A stretch of 64,000 nt of DNA, taken from positions 868,001-932,000 of the forward strand of contig NZ_CP044125.1 in assembly GCF_016864575.1 (NCBI RefSeq), given 5' to 3'. The notes under the pieces were generated by a model that worked only from the letters and a program-made list of their open reading frames with translations, ran no database searches and had not been told where the DNA came from. This stretch comes from Rhizobium sp. BG4. GTDB lineage: Bacteria > Pseudomonadota > Alphaproteobacteria > Rhizobiales > Rhizobiaceae. Positions 9,254 to 17,317 of the stretch are shown one piece after another. How positions within the stretch are numbered: position 1 is the first letter of the stretch; each line of letters opens with the position of its first letter. A program made the position numbers and the translations under genes.

Positions 9254-10150
9254 TCAGGCAAACAGCGCTTCCGTTTCCTTCATCTCGAAACGGATCCACT
9301 CCTTGAACGCGCGGACCTTCTTCGGCTCGCGCGTGCCTTCCGCAGTGATGAAATAATGGCCGAAGCCGGTTCTGGCGCGGATGCCGAAGGGCGCCACGAG
9401 CTGGCCGGCCTGCAGCGAATAACCCGCCAGCGTCTGCCAGGCGAGCATCACCCCCTGCCCGGCGATCGCCGCATCGAGACAGAGCGAGGCGTCGTTGAAC
9501 ACATGCCGCGTCGTCAGCGTCGAGCCCGACAGGCCGGCCTCGCGCATCCAGACTTCCCATGAAAACATCGCCTTGCCGTCGATGATGGCGGGGAGTTTCA
9601 GGATATCCCGCGGCTCCCGGAGCCCTTCGGCGACGCGCGGCGCGCAGACGGGAAAGACCTCCTGCTGCAACAGCAGCTCCGCCCTGACGCCCGGCCACTG
9701 GCCGCTGCCGACGCGGATGCCGAGATCGACATCGGAGGCCGCCGGATTGACGAGCCTGGTCGTGGCATCGATGCGCAGATTGATATCGGGGAAATGCTCG
9801 GCAAAACGATCGAGCCGATAGACCAGCCAGCGCGCCGCAAAGACCGGCGCCACCGAAATCGTCAGCGTCGTCTCATCCTTCTTCTGCGCCATCGACACGG
9901 CTTCCGAGAGACGCGCCATGCCCTCGCTCAGCGCCGCCAGAACCGCCGCCCCGGCTTCGGTGACCACCATGCCCTTCGGCATACGCTCGAAGATCGCCCG
10001 CTCCAGCTGCGCCTCGGCCTTGATGACCTGCTGGCTGACGGCGCCGACGGATACGCCGAGCTCATCGGCCGCCAACTGCAACGAGCCGAGACGGCCAACC
10101 GCTTCCAGCGCCCGCAGGCCGTTCAGATGGACGGAGTTCAGGTTTCGCAT
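9254..10150 (-). CDS. LysR-family transcriptional regulator (GcvA-like)
   Basis: 298 aa. N-terminal winged HTH (LNGLRALEAVGRLGSLQLAADELGVSVGAVSQQVIKAE) and a periplasmic-binding-protein-like effector domain (TISVAPVFAARWLVYRLDRF, VDLGIRVGSGQWPGV). The SVGAVSQQV recognition helix and LNGLRALEAV start are typical of the GcvA/AmpR subgroup. It is divergent from a small 59-aa gene, a likely target under the usual LysR arrangement, but no operator can be assigned with confidence. Confidence 0.88.
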   Translation of the reverse strand: MRNLNSVHLNGLRALEAVGRLGSLQLAADELGVSVGAVSQQVIKAEAQLERAIFERMPKGMVVTEAGAAVLAALSEGMARLSEAVSMAQKKDETTLTISVAPVFAARWLVYRLDRFAEHFPDINLRIDATTRLVNPAASDVDLGIRVGSGQWPGVRAELLLQQEVFPVCAPRVAEGLREPRDILKLPAIIDGKAMFSWEVWMREAGLSGSTLTTRHVFNDASLCLDAAIAGQGVMLAWQTLAGYSLQAGQLVAPFGIRARTGFGHYFITAEGTREPKKVRAFKEWIRFEMKETEALFA

Positions 10151-10306
10151 ATAGGTTTTCTATAGTGGGCGCCGCGTAATCTCAATTGAAAACGAGTGTG
10201 GGGAGCGCGATATTTCAGGCATCAAGATCGACCGGAACCAACTTTATGCGGGGCTTTGAACGTTGCCGCGCTGCCGTTCCGTTTTGCGAGGAAAGCGAGG
10301 ATTACC

Positions 10307-10486
10307 ATGTCGCTTCTGAAGTTTTTCTGGAATAAACTGGTTTCGGCTCCAGTAGCGCCTGATGATCCGCTGGCGCATTGCGAGATTGCGGCGATGTCGC
10401 AACGGGAGATCGCCGATTTGCCGCTGGGTTTTCCGAAGCCGAAGCCGACGCGGTTTGAGGTGGCGCGGCTGGCGCGGTGCGCGTGA
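10307..10486 (+). CDS. Small protein with a DUF1127-like tail
   Basis: 59 aa starting MSLLKFFWNKLVSAPVAPDD, ATG at 10307 preceded by GAGGA 14 nt upstream. The segment IAAMSQREIADLPLGF resembles the LSDRELADIGL core of DUF1127 proteins, a family of tiny basic proteins in rhizobia linked to RNA and phosphate/carbon metabolism. The resemblance is weak. It is transcribed away from the LysR gene. A real gene is plausible from its RBS and context, but the product is not identified. Confidence 0.5.
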   Translation: MSLLKFFWNKLVSAPVAPDDPLAHCEIAAMSQREIADLPLGFPKPKPTRFEVARLARCA

Positions 10487-10514
10487 GCTGACACGGTGGC
10501 GCTCTCACCCGGAG

Positions 10515-10540
10515 CCCCCTCGAAGGGTCGGATGAGGGGG
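10515..10540. repeat. Short palindromic repeat fragment (CCCCCTC/GAGGGGG)
   Basis: Inverted 7-bp arms CCCCCTC (10515-10521) and GAGGGGG (10534-10540). The sequence resembles a truncated copy of the CCCCCTCATCCGGCCC-type palindromes seen at 25476 and 34156. It lies between the 59-aa gene and the YjbR gene. Confidence 0.45.
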
Positions 10541-10621
10541 CCGCGGGCGCCAAGTTATCGGTCCGCGAGATGCGTTCACCGTGATAGACTCTCCCACGCC
10601 GAAATGAGGGAGAACAACGCC

Positions 10622-10975
10622 ATGCCCGAAACAATGGACAGCATCTTCACCCGCCTGATCCGGCTTGCCGAGGAAGCCGGGCTGCCCGGCGTCGAGCAGA
10701 GCACGACCTATGGCAATCCGGCGCTGAAGGTTGGCGGCAAGGCGTTTGTTTCGGTGAAGAACGACGAGACGCTGGTGCTGTCGATCGCCATTCCGGACAA
10801 GGAACAGCTGATCGAGATGGCGCCGGGGATCTATTTCCAGACGGATCACTACAAGGGCTGGCCGTCGCTGCCGGTCAGGGCGGCGGCGATCGGCGATGAC
10901 GAGCTGCGCGGGCGGCTCGTCAATGCCTGGCTGTTCCGGGCGCCGAAGAAGCTGGCGGCGACCTACCGGGCTTAG
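10622..10975 (+). CDS. MmcQ/YjbR family protein
   Basis: 117 aa from the ATG at 10622, preceded by GAGGGAG. The MmcQ/YjbR fold is recognisable from STTYGNPALKVGGKAFVSVKNDETLVLSI and the C-terminal GWPSLPVRAAAIGDDELRGRLVNAWLF. The family has a CyaY-like fold and has been called DNA-binding on structural grounds; its role is not settled. Its stop overlaps the stop of the convergent glutathione transferase by 4 bp. Confidence 0.8.
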   Translation: MPETMDSIFTRLIRLAEEAGLPGVEQSTTYGNPALKVGGKAFVSVKNDETLVLSIAIPDKEQLIEMAPGIYFQTDHYKGWPSLPVRAAAIGDDELRGRLVNAWLFRAPKKLAATYRA

Positions 10976-11592
10976 GCCTGGTCTTTCGCCAATGCCGCCT
11001 TGACGGCCGGGCGTTCCAGCATGCGGGCATAATGGGCCGCGACCTTAGGGAAGCGGGCCATGTCGACGCCATCGCCGGGGAGCCACTTGGTCATGGTGAA
11101 GAGATAGCCGTCGGCGACGGTATACTGCTCGCCCATGGCCCAGGGGCCGGCGAACATCTTGTTCTCGATCATCTCAAAACTCTCGCCCATGGTCTGCGGC
11201 ACCTTGGCGCTCATGTCGGCGATCGCGGCGGGATCATTGGCCCAGCGGGCGCCGCGGCGGCTATGGGCGTGATTCACATGCACGGTGGAGGAGAGATAGC
11301 TGTTGAAGGCCTGCAGGCGGGCGAATTCGAAGGGGTCGTCGAGCGGCGCGAGCTTTGCCTGCGGCACGGTCTGGGCGATATAGGCGAGGATGGCGATGGT
11401 TTCCGTCAGCACACCGCGATCGGTGACCAGCGCGGGGACGCGGCCCTTCGGATTGATCGCCAGATAGTCGGCCGCACGCTGCTCGTTGTCCTTGATGCTG
11501 AGCTTCTTCGGCTCATAGGCGAGACCCGCCTCCTCCAGCGCGATCAGGCTCGCGAGCGCGCATGTTCCCTGGGCGAAATACAATGTCAGCAT
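10972..11592 (-). CDS. Glutathione S-transferase family protein
   Basis: 206 aa from the ATG at 11592 (MLTLYFAQGTCALASLIALEEAG), preceded by GGGAGA; the frame is open further upstream but without a better start. The beta/GstA-like N-terminus has an active-site region CALASLIALEEAGL, and DRGVLTETIAILAYIAQ supplies the glutathione-contacting pair. The C-terminal domain has YTVADGYLFTMTKWL. A cytosolic transferase with unknown substrate. Confidence 0.87.
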   Translation of the reverse strand: MLTLYFAQGTCALASLIALEEAGLAYEPKKLSIKDNEQRAADYLAINPKGRVPALVTDRGVLTETIAILAYIAQTVPQAKLAPLDDPFEFARLQAFNSYLSSTVHVNHAHSRRGARWANDPAAIADMSAKVPQTMGESFEMIENKMFAGPWAMGEQYTVADGYLFTMTKWLPGDGVDMARFPKVAAHYARMLERPAVKAALAKDQA

Positions 11593-11670
11593 GATCGTCT
11601 CCCTGTTTTGGGGAGACGTATAGCGTGGCGGCGAAGCGGCTGCCATGAGGAAATCGGACGCAGCCCCGAC

Positions 11671-11730
11671 GCTCCCTCATCTCTGCGACATCCCGTGGGC
11701 ATAGCCCTAAGGGCACAGAGATGAGGGAGC
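11671..11730. repeat. Inverted repeat with 15-bp perfect arms
   Basis: GCTCCCTCATCTCTG (11671-11685) and its exact complement CAGAGATGAGGGAGC (11716-11730) flank a 30-bp centre. It could act as a bidirectional hairpin between two minus-strand genes. The CTCCCTCATC style is shared with other palindromes in this window, so it is probably a dispersed rhizobial repeat rather than a gene-specific site. Confidence 0.65.
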
Positions 11731-11741
11731 TGTGCGAGCCC

Positions 11742-12107
11742 TTACGCCGCCACCGCACACCCCGGCACATCTTCCAGCCGGTGCCAGACCGGGATGCCGC
11801 GTTCGCGGGCGATGCGGACGTCGTTGTCGGCGCCCTTGGAGTCACCCGGCAGGCGCAGCACGCCCTCGCAGAGTTCCAGCAGGCGGTGGGCGACGGGGTA
11901 GAAAATTTCCTCGTGCAGGGCGTCGCCGATCGTCTGACCGCCCGCGGCATGCCAGACCGGCAGCGCCACCCATTCGCCGATCATCGGCACATGGCCTGCC
12001 CGGAACAGCGCGTAGGACGGCTCTTCCAGCCGCTTCAGGTTGGCAGCCATCTTTGCCGGGTCGTCGCCCGTGCCAGACCGGTAGGGACCGGCAATCAAAA
12101 TCAACAT
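11742..12107 (-). CDS. DUF4406 protein (nucleoside deoxyribosyltransferase-like fold)
   Basis: 121 aa from the ATG at 12107 (MLILIAGPYRSGTGDDPAKM); an upstream in-frame ATG at 12140 would add eleven poorly fitting residues. The LIAGPY start, EPSYALFRAGHVPMIGEW and LRLPGDSKGADNDVRIARERG fit DUF4406, a Rossmann-like family related to nucleoside 2-deoxyribosyltransferases. The activity is not established. It faces away from the DeoR regulator across a 120-bp spacer. Confidence 0.75.
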   Translation of the reverse strand: MLILIAGPYRSGTGDDPAKMAANLKRLEEPSYALFRAGHVPMIGEWVALPVWHAAGGQTIGDALHEEIFYPVAHRLLELCEGVLRLPGDSKGADNDVRIARERGIPVWHRLEDVPGCAVAA

Positions 12108-12227
12108 GATCAAAACTCCACAACTCCCGGCCTCATGCACGGGATCTCACGATAATGCGCGAACTTACTTGCTTGTCGAGTCATTTCAGGCAATATCGTG
12201 AGGTATCGTAAATTTCCGTGCAGGACC

Positions 12228-12983
12228 ATGCTGACCACACAACGTAAATCCCTGATCCTCGACATCCTGCGCCGCGACGGCCAGGTGGTGGCCAAGCGCG
12301 TTGCCGAAGACTTCTCGCTGTCGGAGGATACGATCCGCCGCGACCTCCGGGAGATGGCGGCCGAGGGCTTGCTGAAGCGTGTGCATGGCGGGGCGCTTCC
12401 GGTCTCGCCGGATTTGCCGGATTTTTCCGCGCGTCGCGCCGTCACATCAGATGCCAAGCAGCGGCTGGGTGCGCTGGCAGCGGGAATGGTGAAGGCGGGG
12501 CAGCTGATCTTTCTCGACGGTGGCACGACGACGGCGGAGATTGCCCGGCGGCTGCCGCGCGACATCGCCTTCATCGTCGCCACCCACAGCCCGACGATCG
12601 CGGCCGAACTGGAGCATCATCCGACCGCCGAGGTGATCCTGACCGGCGGGCGGCTCTACAAGCATTCGATGGTGGCGACGGGGGCGGCGGCGATGAGCGC
12701 GATTTCGCAACTCAGGCCAGACATCTTCTTTCTCGGCGTTACCGCCGCGCACCCGGTTCACGGGTTGTCGACCGGGGATTTCGAGGAGGCGGCGATCAAG
12801 CGGCATATCGCCCGCTGCGCCGTCGAGACCTATGTGCTGCTGACGGAGGAGAAGCTCGATCTCGCCTCGCCCTGTCCGGTTCTCGGTATTGGTGAGGTTT
12901 CCGGGCTGATCGTGCCGGAGGGGATTGCGGAGGCGCGGCTTTCTCCCTACCGGGTGCTCAACGGCGCGATCCTCGTGGCATGA
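12228..12983 (+). CDS. DeoR/GlpR-family transcriptional regulator
   Basis: 251 aa from the ATG at 12228 (MLTTQRKSLILDILRRDGQV), which has AGGACC just upstream; a start at 12198 is possible but off-pattern. DeoR-type HTH (VVAKRVAEDFSLSEDTIRRDLREM, then RVHGGALPV). The sugar-phosphate-sensing domain contains FLDGGTTTAEIARRLP and VILTGGRLYKHSMVATG. Such repressors respond to phosphorylated sugars. It is divergent from the DUF4406 gene, and no sugar-catabolic operon lies next to it here. Its 3' end overlaps the convergent membrane-protein gene by 26 bp. Confidence 0.88.
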   Translation: MLTTQRKSLILDILRRDGQVVAKRVAEDFSLSEDTIRRDLREMAAEGLLKRVHGGALPVSPDLPDFSARRAVTSDAKQRLGALAAGMVKAGQLIFLDGGTTTAEIARRLPRDIAFIVATHSPTIAAELEHHPTAEVILTGGRLYKHSMVATGAAAMSAISQLRPDIFFLGVTAAHPVHGLSTGDFEEAAIKRHIARCAVETYVLLTEEKLDLASPCPVLGIGEVSGLIVPEGIAEARLSPYRVLNGAILVA

Positions 12984-13707
12984 AGGGTTCGAGCAGCCGT
13001 TCCCGCAGCAGCGCCAGGTCCTGTGGCAGCAGCGTTGCGGCCAGGCCGGCGGCGAAGAGGCCGAGCACCGCATAGGCGGGCACCATGCTGCCGGTTCCGA
13101 GATCGAGGGCATTTTCCAGCGGCGCCTGAAGGCCGGCGATCGAGGATACAATCCAGGGCATGCCGATCAGGCGGGCGGGCGCGGCGGCGAAGCCCGGTGT
13201 TTGCGCCAGTGCCGTCAGCGCGCCATAGGCGGCGCAGAACCAGAGCAGCCCCTTGAGCCAGAGCCATTCCCCGAAAGGCACGGTGCGCCCTTCCTCGAAC
13301 GGGATTGCCAGATAGGCGCAGAGGACATTGATGAACAGGAACGCCCCAGGCAGACTTTCGGCGACCATTTCCGGCCGCAGCATGCCTGTCCAGCCGGCCG
13401 CGAGGATGCCCGGGAAACCCGCCGAGGCATAGAACCAGAGCAGCGCCGCGGCGGCCCATGCCCATCCGGCCTTGAGATAGCGCAGCCGCGCCACGGTGCA
13501 GACCACCATGATCAGGCTCGCAAGCCCCATGCCGGCCGGCTTCATCGCGCCCGACATGGTGAGCACGATCGGCCCGCAGGAACCGGCCACTTCGGCGCAG
13601 CCGGACATGGCGACGATCGCCCAGGTGACGTAATCGAAACACATGGAAAAGAACAGGAAGACCGCGACTGCGATCAGCATCCACCAGAGATAGCGGCCTG
13701 CAAACAT
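12958..13707 (-). CDS. Integral membrane protein of unknown function
   Basis: 249 aa with about seven hydrophobic segments, e.g. YLWWMLIAVAVFLFFSM, SLIMVVCTVARLRYL, WAAAALLWFYASAGF, LWLKGLLWFCAAYGAL and VLGLFAAGLAATLLP. The first 60 residues carry two Cys in a loop (SGCAEVAGSCG). I do not recognise the family. It ends on a basic tail (RGSRR) inside the 3' end of the convergent DeoR gene. Confidence 0.7.
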   Translation of the reverse strand: MFAGRYLWWMLIAVAVFLFFSMCFDYVTWAIVAMSGCAEVAGSCGPIVLTMSGAMKPAGMGLASLIMVVCTVARLRYLKAGWAWAAAALLWFYASAGFPGILAAGWTGMLRPEMVAESLPGAFLFINVLCAYLAIPFEEGRTVPFGEWLWLKGLLWFCAAYGALTALAQTPGFAAAPARLIGMPWIVSSIAGLQAPLENALDLGTGSMVPAYAVLGLFAAGLAATLLPQDLALLRERLLEPFMPRGSRR

Positions 13708-13758
13708 ATCCTGCCCTCATGGCATAGAAGGAGTGGAACCTCGCGCCAATGTAGGACA

Positions 13759-13792
13759 AATTCCGGCGGCCGCACGCGCAGCCGCCGGAATT
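13759..13792 (-). terminator. Strong hairpin after the asparaginase gene
   Basis: Perfect 12-bp arms AATTCCGGCGGC (13759-13770) and GCCGCCGGAATT (13781-13792) around a 10-nt loop, 65 bp past the asparaginase stop. Read on the minus strand the stem is followed by TTTGTCC, a short U tract, so factor-independent termination is plausible. Confidence 0.6.
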
Positions 13793-13856
13793 GGTTTAAT
13801 CCATATTAGTGTTTGCTGATTTTTGTAAAGCTTATGTGCCGCAACGGTACGAGTCG

Positions 13857-14861
13857 TTAGGAAAACGCAGCCGTGGCGCGCACCTCGCCCACCACTGCGC
13901 CATTGCGATTGTGAATCGGACGGGTGGCGAGCGCCATCAATGCCGCATGCGTTTCGCCGCCCTTTTCGAAAAAGCGGGCGAGTGTGGCGGCAACCATGGC
14001 TTCGGCGGCGCGCGTCGTGCCGTCTTCGCATTTCAGTGCGACAGCAATCCCCTGCTCCGGAAGCGTGGCGCAGAAGACGCCTTCGGCACCGGTCTTGGCG
14101 AAGATCTTGCCGGGGGCGATCTGCATCAGCGCCGTGCAGGTGCCGCCGGTGCCGGAGACATAGAAGGGCTCGGCCATACAGGCTTCCATCAGCCGCTTCG
14201 AGGCGCGGGCGCGCAGCGGCTCAAGGCCATTGCCGGTCGTCATCTTGGCAAAGCCATGCGCCAGGCGCCTCAGCGGTACGGCATAGGTCGGGATGGCGCA
14301 GCCGTCGACCCCGCAATTGTCATGGGCGAGCACGGCGCCCGTCAGGCTTTCCATCGTGCCGCGGATTTCCCGCTGCAGCGGATGGTCGTAGCCGACATAG
14401 CCCTTGGTATCGATGCCCTGATGGACGCAGGTGCAGACGAAGCCGGAATGCTTGCCGGAGCAATTGTTGTGAAGCGCATTCGGCTTGTCGATCGTCCGGG
14501 CTTGATGGATCAGGGTCGCCTGGTTGCCCGACCAGTGGGTGCCGCATTCGAGCGCGCTCTCGTCACGCCCGGCGCGCGCCAGCATCGAGGCGGCGAGCTC
14601 GACATGCGCATCCTCGCCGTAATGCGAGGAGCAGGCGAGCGACAATTCGCTGTTGCCGAAACCAAAGGCATCCGCCGCGCCGCTTTCGACCAGCGGCAGC
14701 GCCTGCATCGCCTTGCAGGCCGAGCGCGGAAACACCGCCGCATCGGCATCACCCAGCGAAAAGACCACCTTGCCGTCCCCATCGACAGCAACCACCATGC
14801 CGCGATGACGGCTTTCGACGAGCGAACCACGGGTGACTTCGACGGTAACGGGATTGGACAT
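13857..14861 (-). CDS. Class-3 (R. etli-type) L-asparaginase
   Basis: 334 aa from the ATG at 14861 (MSNPVTVEVTRG), preceded by AGGAA; the frame extends 11 codons further upstream. Asparaginase_II family (PF06089), unrelated to the E. coli enzymes, hydrolysing Asn to Asp and ammonia. The known active residues of the R. etli enzyme are present: Ser47-x2-Lys50 (RSACK), and the zinc ligands Cys134 and Lys137 (NNCSGKHSG) and Cys188 (CGVDGCAIP). These are each one less than the published R. etli ReAV numbering as I recall it. Length and motifs point to an active cytoplasmic enzyme. Confidence 0.93.
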   Translation of the reverse strand: MSNPVTVEVTRGSLVESRHRGMVVAVDGDGKVVFSLGDADAAVFPRSACKAMQALPLVESGAADAFGFGNSELSLACSSHYGEDAHVELAASMLARAGRDESALECGTHWSGNQATLIHQARTIDKPNALHNNCSGKHSGFVCTCVHQGIDTKGYVGYDHPLQREIRGTMESLTGAVLAHDNCGVDGCAIPTYAVPLRRLAHGFAKMTTGNGLEPLRARASKRLMEACMAEPFYVSGTGGTCTALMQIAPGKIFAKTGAEGVFCATLPEQGIAVALKCEDGTTRAAEAMVAATLARFFEKGGETHAALMALATRPIHNRNGAVVGEVRATAAFS

Positions 14862-14988
14862 GGGGGATTCCTGCGGCTGGTGTTTCGAGAGCAATAGCCA
14901 TTTGCCGGAGCCTTGCCAACCGCTCAGTCAAAACCATGCTGCAAGCGGCCCAGCGCTGTGGTAGCGTCCCTGCAACAAGGAATTTCCG

Positions 14989-15267
14989 ATGCCGAAACCA
15001 CAACACCGGATTGCCGTCGAACTGCCGGAAGAGCTGGAGAGCAAGGTCGCCTCGCTTGCAGCCAGCACCGGCCGTTCGCAGGCCGAACTCGTGACCGAGG
15101 CGGTGGAGAGCTATATCGCCAACACGGCACGCTGGCAGCAGGACATGCAGGAGGCTCTTGATGGCATCGGCGATGGCGGCCATGACGGAGACGACGTCCT
15201 GAAGTGGCTCGACAGCTGGGGCACGGAACGCGAGCTTCCGCGCCCGGCCCTTCGTCCCGTCCGCTGA
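14989..15267 (+). CDS. ParD-like ribbon-helix-helix antitoxin
   Basis: 92 aa. The N-terminal ribbon-helix-helix is clear (HRIAVELPEELESKVASLAA, then GRSQAELVTEAVESYIAN). The C-terminal tail is acidic and helical (MQEALDGIGDGGHDGDDVLKWLDSWG), as in antitoxins that wrap a ParE/RelE partner. It is followed after 9 bp by a ParE-type reading frame that is broken, so this antitoxin may now be unpaired at this locus. Confidence 0.82.
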   Translation: MPKPQHRIAVELPEELESKVASLAASTGRSQAELVTEAVESYIANTARWQQDMQEALDGIGDGGHDGDDVLKWLDSWGTERELPRPALRPVR

Positions 15268-15276
15268 TTTCCCGGC

Positions 15277-15587
15277 ATGGAGCTTCGCTTCAGCCGCCAA
15301 GCGCTCGCAGATCTCGACGACCTCAAGCAGTGGCTTGGCCCACGCAGCCCGCAAGGACACAGAAGCGTTGCGGCCGCCCTTTCCCGCTGCATCCGCAAGC
15401 TGACCGACCATCTGGATGCCGGCGCCCGACCGCCATGCCTGACATTCGCGAGCTGATCGAGCCCCGCTACGGCTTCATCATTCCCTATACACAGCGCGGC
15501 GGCATCATCTGGATCCTGCGGGTCTACAGCGCGCGGCGATATCCGCTGAACCTCACCGAAATCAAACGCCCGCCGGATGCCTCATGA
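15277..15587 (+). pseudogene. ParE/RelE-family toxin, frameshifted
   Basis: From the ATG at 15277 the frame reads MELRFSRQALADLDDLKQWL and runs into TGA after 60 residues. The missing half continues in another frame as RPTAMPDIRELIEPRYGFII and then ILRVYSARRYP, ending with a TGA at 15585-15587. The junction is at about 15421-15428 (GGCGCCCG), where one missing base would restore a normal 100-residue ParE toxin. Both halves match the family, so this is a one-base deletion, a sequencing error or, less likely, a -1 slippage site. Confidence 0.78.
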
Positions 15588-15656
15588 CGGGCGCAATTGC
15601 GCCATCATGATCGGGAATATCATCCTATCGGCGCTGGTTGAGGGGCTTTGGCGTTC

Positions 15657-16394
15657 ATGCGGTTTTTCAAGAGGCTGTTTCTGGCAATCGCGGTCATCTA
15701 TCTGCTGCCGGCGATCGCGGCTGCCGGGTGGTGGGCGCTGAAGGAGCGGCCGCAGAGCTGGCGCGAGGCGAAGTGGACGTCGGCGGGCGTGCTGCCAAAG
15801 CCGGATGCCGACAGCGAGGCGGCGATCTACATTCTCTCCGCCTCGACGGGCGGGATGAAGGGTGCCGTCGCCAGCCATTCCTGGATCGTTACCAAGGGTG
15901 CGGGAGACACTGCCTATAACCGCTATGACAAGGTCGGCTGGGGCTCGCCGATCCGCCGCAACAACTATCAGCCGGATGCCTACTGGTATTCGAATACGCC
16001 CCATATCGTGCGGGCGCTGAAGGGACCGGAGGCGCAGGCGCTGATCCCCAGGGTCGAAGCGGCGATCCAGTCCTATCCCTATGCGGCGACCGGTGACTAC
16101 CGCATCTATCCGGGACCGAACTCCAACAGCTTCGTCGCCCATGTGCTGCGCACCGTGCCCGAACTCGGCACCGTCCTGCCGCCCGATGCCGTCGGGCGCG
16201 ATTTCCTCACCGATGGCCGTTTCTTCGAGATCGACCCCGATGGTCGCGACATGCATGCGACGCTCTACGGCCTGATCGGCTTTGCCGCGGGGGCGCGCAG
16301 CGGCTTCGAGGTGCATTTCATGGGGCTGGTCGCCGGCATCGACATCGCCAATCCGGGCGTGAAGATCCCGGCATTCGGGCGGGTGGGGATTTGA
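15657..16394 (+). CDS. DUF3750 family membrane-anchored protein
   Basis: 245 aa from the ATG at 15657 (MRFFKRLFLAIAVIYLLPAI), with GAGGGG 11 nt upstream; a TTG at 15648 is too close to that RBS. There is one N-terminal transmembrane segment. The body contains SASTGGMKGAVASHSWIVTKG and YPGPNSNSFVAHVLRTVPELG, which fit the proteobacterial DUF3750 family. The SHSWIV and NSNSF pieces recall papain-like NlpC or lecithin-acyltransferase folds, but this is inference. Stops of this gene and the convergent hydrolase are 2 bp apart. Confidence 0.75.
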   Translation: MRFFKRLFLAIAVIYLLPAIAAAGWWALKERPQSWREAKWTSAGVLPKPDADSEAAIYILSASTGGMKGAVASHSWIVTKGAGDTAYNRYDKVGWGSPIRRNNYQPDAYWYSNTPHIVRALKGPEAQALIPRVEAAIQSYPYAATGDYRIYPGPNSNSFVAHVLRTVPELGTVLPPDAVGRDFLTDGRFFEIDPDGRDMHATLYGLIGFAAGARSGFEVHFMGLVAGIDIANPGVKIPAFGRVGI

Positions 16395-16396
16395 TC

Positions 16397-17155
16397 TCAG
16401 TGCAGCGTCACGGCGGGATTGAACACCTGCCCCAAGAAGGAGCGCAGGACATCTCGCGAATGATCCGACGGGATGTTGTGGCCGCAATCGAAGATGCGGA
16501 GCTCGACCGGAACACCCGCGTCTGACAGCGCCTCGGAGAACATTTCTGCCTGTGTGACGGAGGCGCGGTCGTCATGCCTTCCATGCAGCAGCAATGTTTC
16601 CGCCTGGAATTTGTGGGCGTGATGGAGCGCCGAGCGGGCGCGGAAGGCGTCTTCCGACAGGCCGGCTTCGCGCTCGATCGCCTGACGCAGACCCGGCCAT
16701 GCGGTGTCAAAAGCGGCTTTCAAATCATAGACGCCGCCGGAGAGGATGATGGCCCGCAGATCATCGACTTGGGCTGCGGCCATGGCCGATGCGACGGCAC
16801 CGCGGCTGTGGCCGTAGAGCACGATGCGATGTGGATCGACGGTGGGTTGCTGGCGGAGAAATGACAGGGCGGCAATGATTGCCTGCTGGGTCTTCGGGCC
16901 GCAGAAATCAGGCGGGCCGTCCGATGCGCCGAAGCCCGGCTGGGAGACGGCGGCCGCCGTGATATCCAGTCTCGACGAGAAGCGGGCGAGCATGCCGGAA
17001 TCGGCAGCTTCGCTGGCGCCGATCAGGCTGCCGCCCTGATTGCCGTGGACGAAAAGCAGTGCGCCTTTCGGCACCGGATTTGCCGGTTGCGCCTGGATGA
17101 GCTCGACGGTTGCCCCGTCTCCCCGGTCGATCAGATGCCGCGTTATCCTGGGCAT
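16397..17155 (-). CDS. Alpha/beta hydrolase
   Basis: 252 aa from the ATG at 17155 (MPRITRHLIDRGDGATVELI), preceded by CGGAG. The frame is open much further upstream but that part overlaps the divergent MFS gene. The catalytic elements of an alpha/beta-hydrolase are present: LLFVHGNQGG, GHSRGA (nucleophile Ser), LLLHGRHDDR (acid) and FDCGHNIPS (His). No signal peptide, so cytoplasmic. Substrate unknown. Confidence 0.83.
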   Translation of the reverse strand: MPRITRHLIDRGDGATVELIQAQPANPVPKGALLFVHGNQGGSLIGASEAADSGMLARFSSRLDITAAAVSQPGFGASDGPPDFCGPKTQQAIIAALSFLRQQPTVDPHRIVLYGHSRGAVASAMAAAQVDDLRAIILSGGVYDLKAAFDTAWPGLRQAIEREAGLSEDAFRARSALHHAHKFQAETLLLHGRHDDRASVTQAEMFSEALSDAGVPVELRIFDCGHNIPSDHSRDVLRSFLGQVFNPAVTLH

Positions 17156-17317
17156 GAAGGCTCCGCTTGATGAGTGCGCGCAAAAGTAGCGTCGCTTTCG
17201 CGAGTCGGCAATCACGCGCCGTCGCACCCCATCACACGAATTGACATCCCCATCACAAACTATCGTTTTCCGATCGCGCCTCGCGGGACTACAGGTAGCG
17301 CATCGGGAATCACGTTC

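Noticed and set aside
12198..12227. Earlier start for the DeoR regulator
   Set aside because: Adds ten residues not typical of the family and lacks an RBS; the ATG at 12228 fits better.
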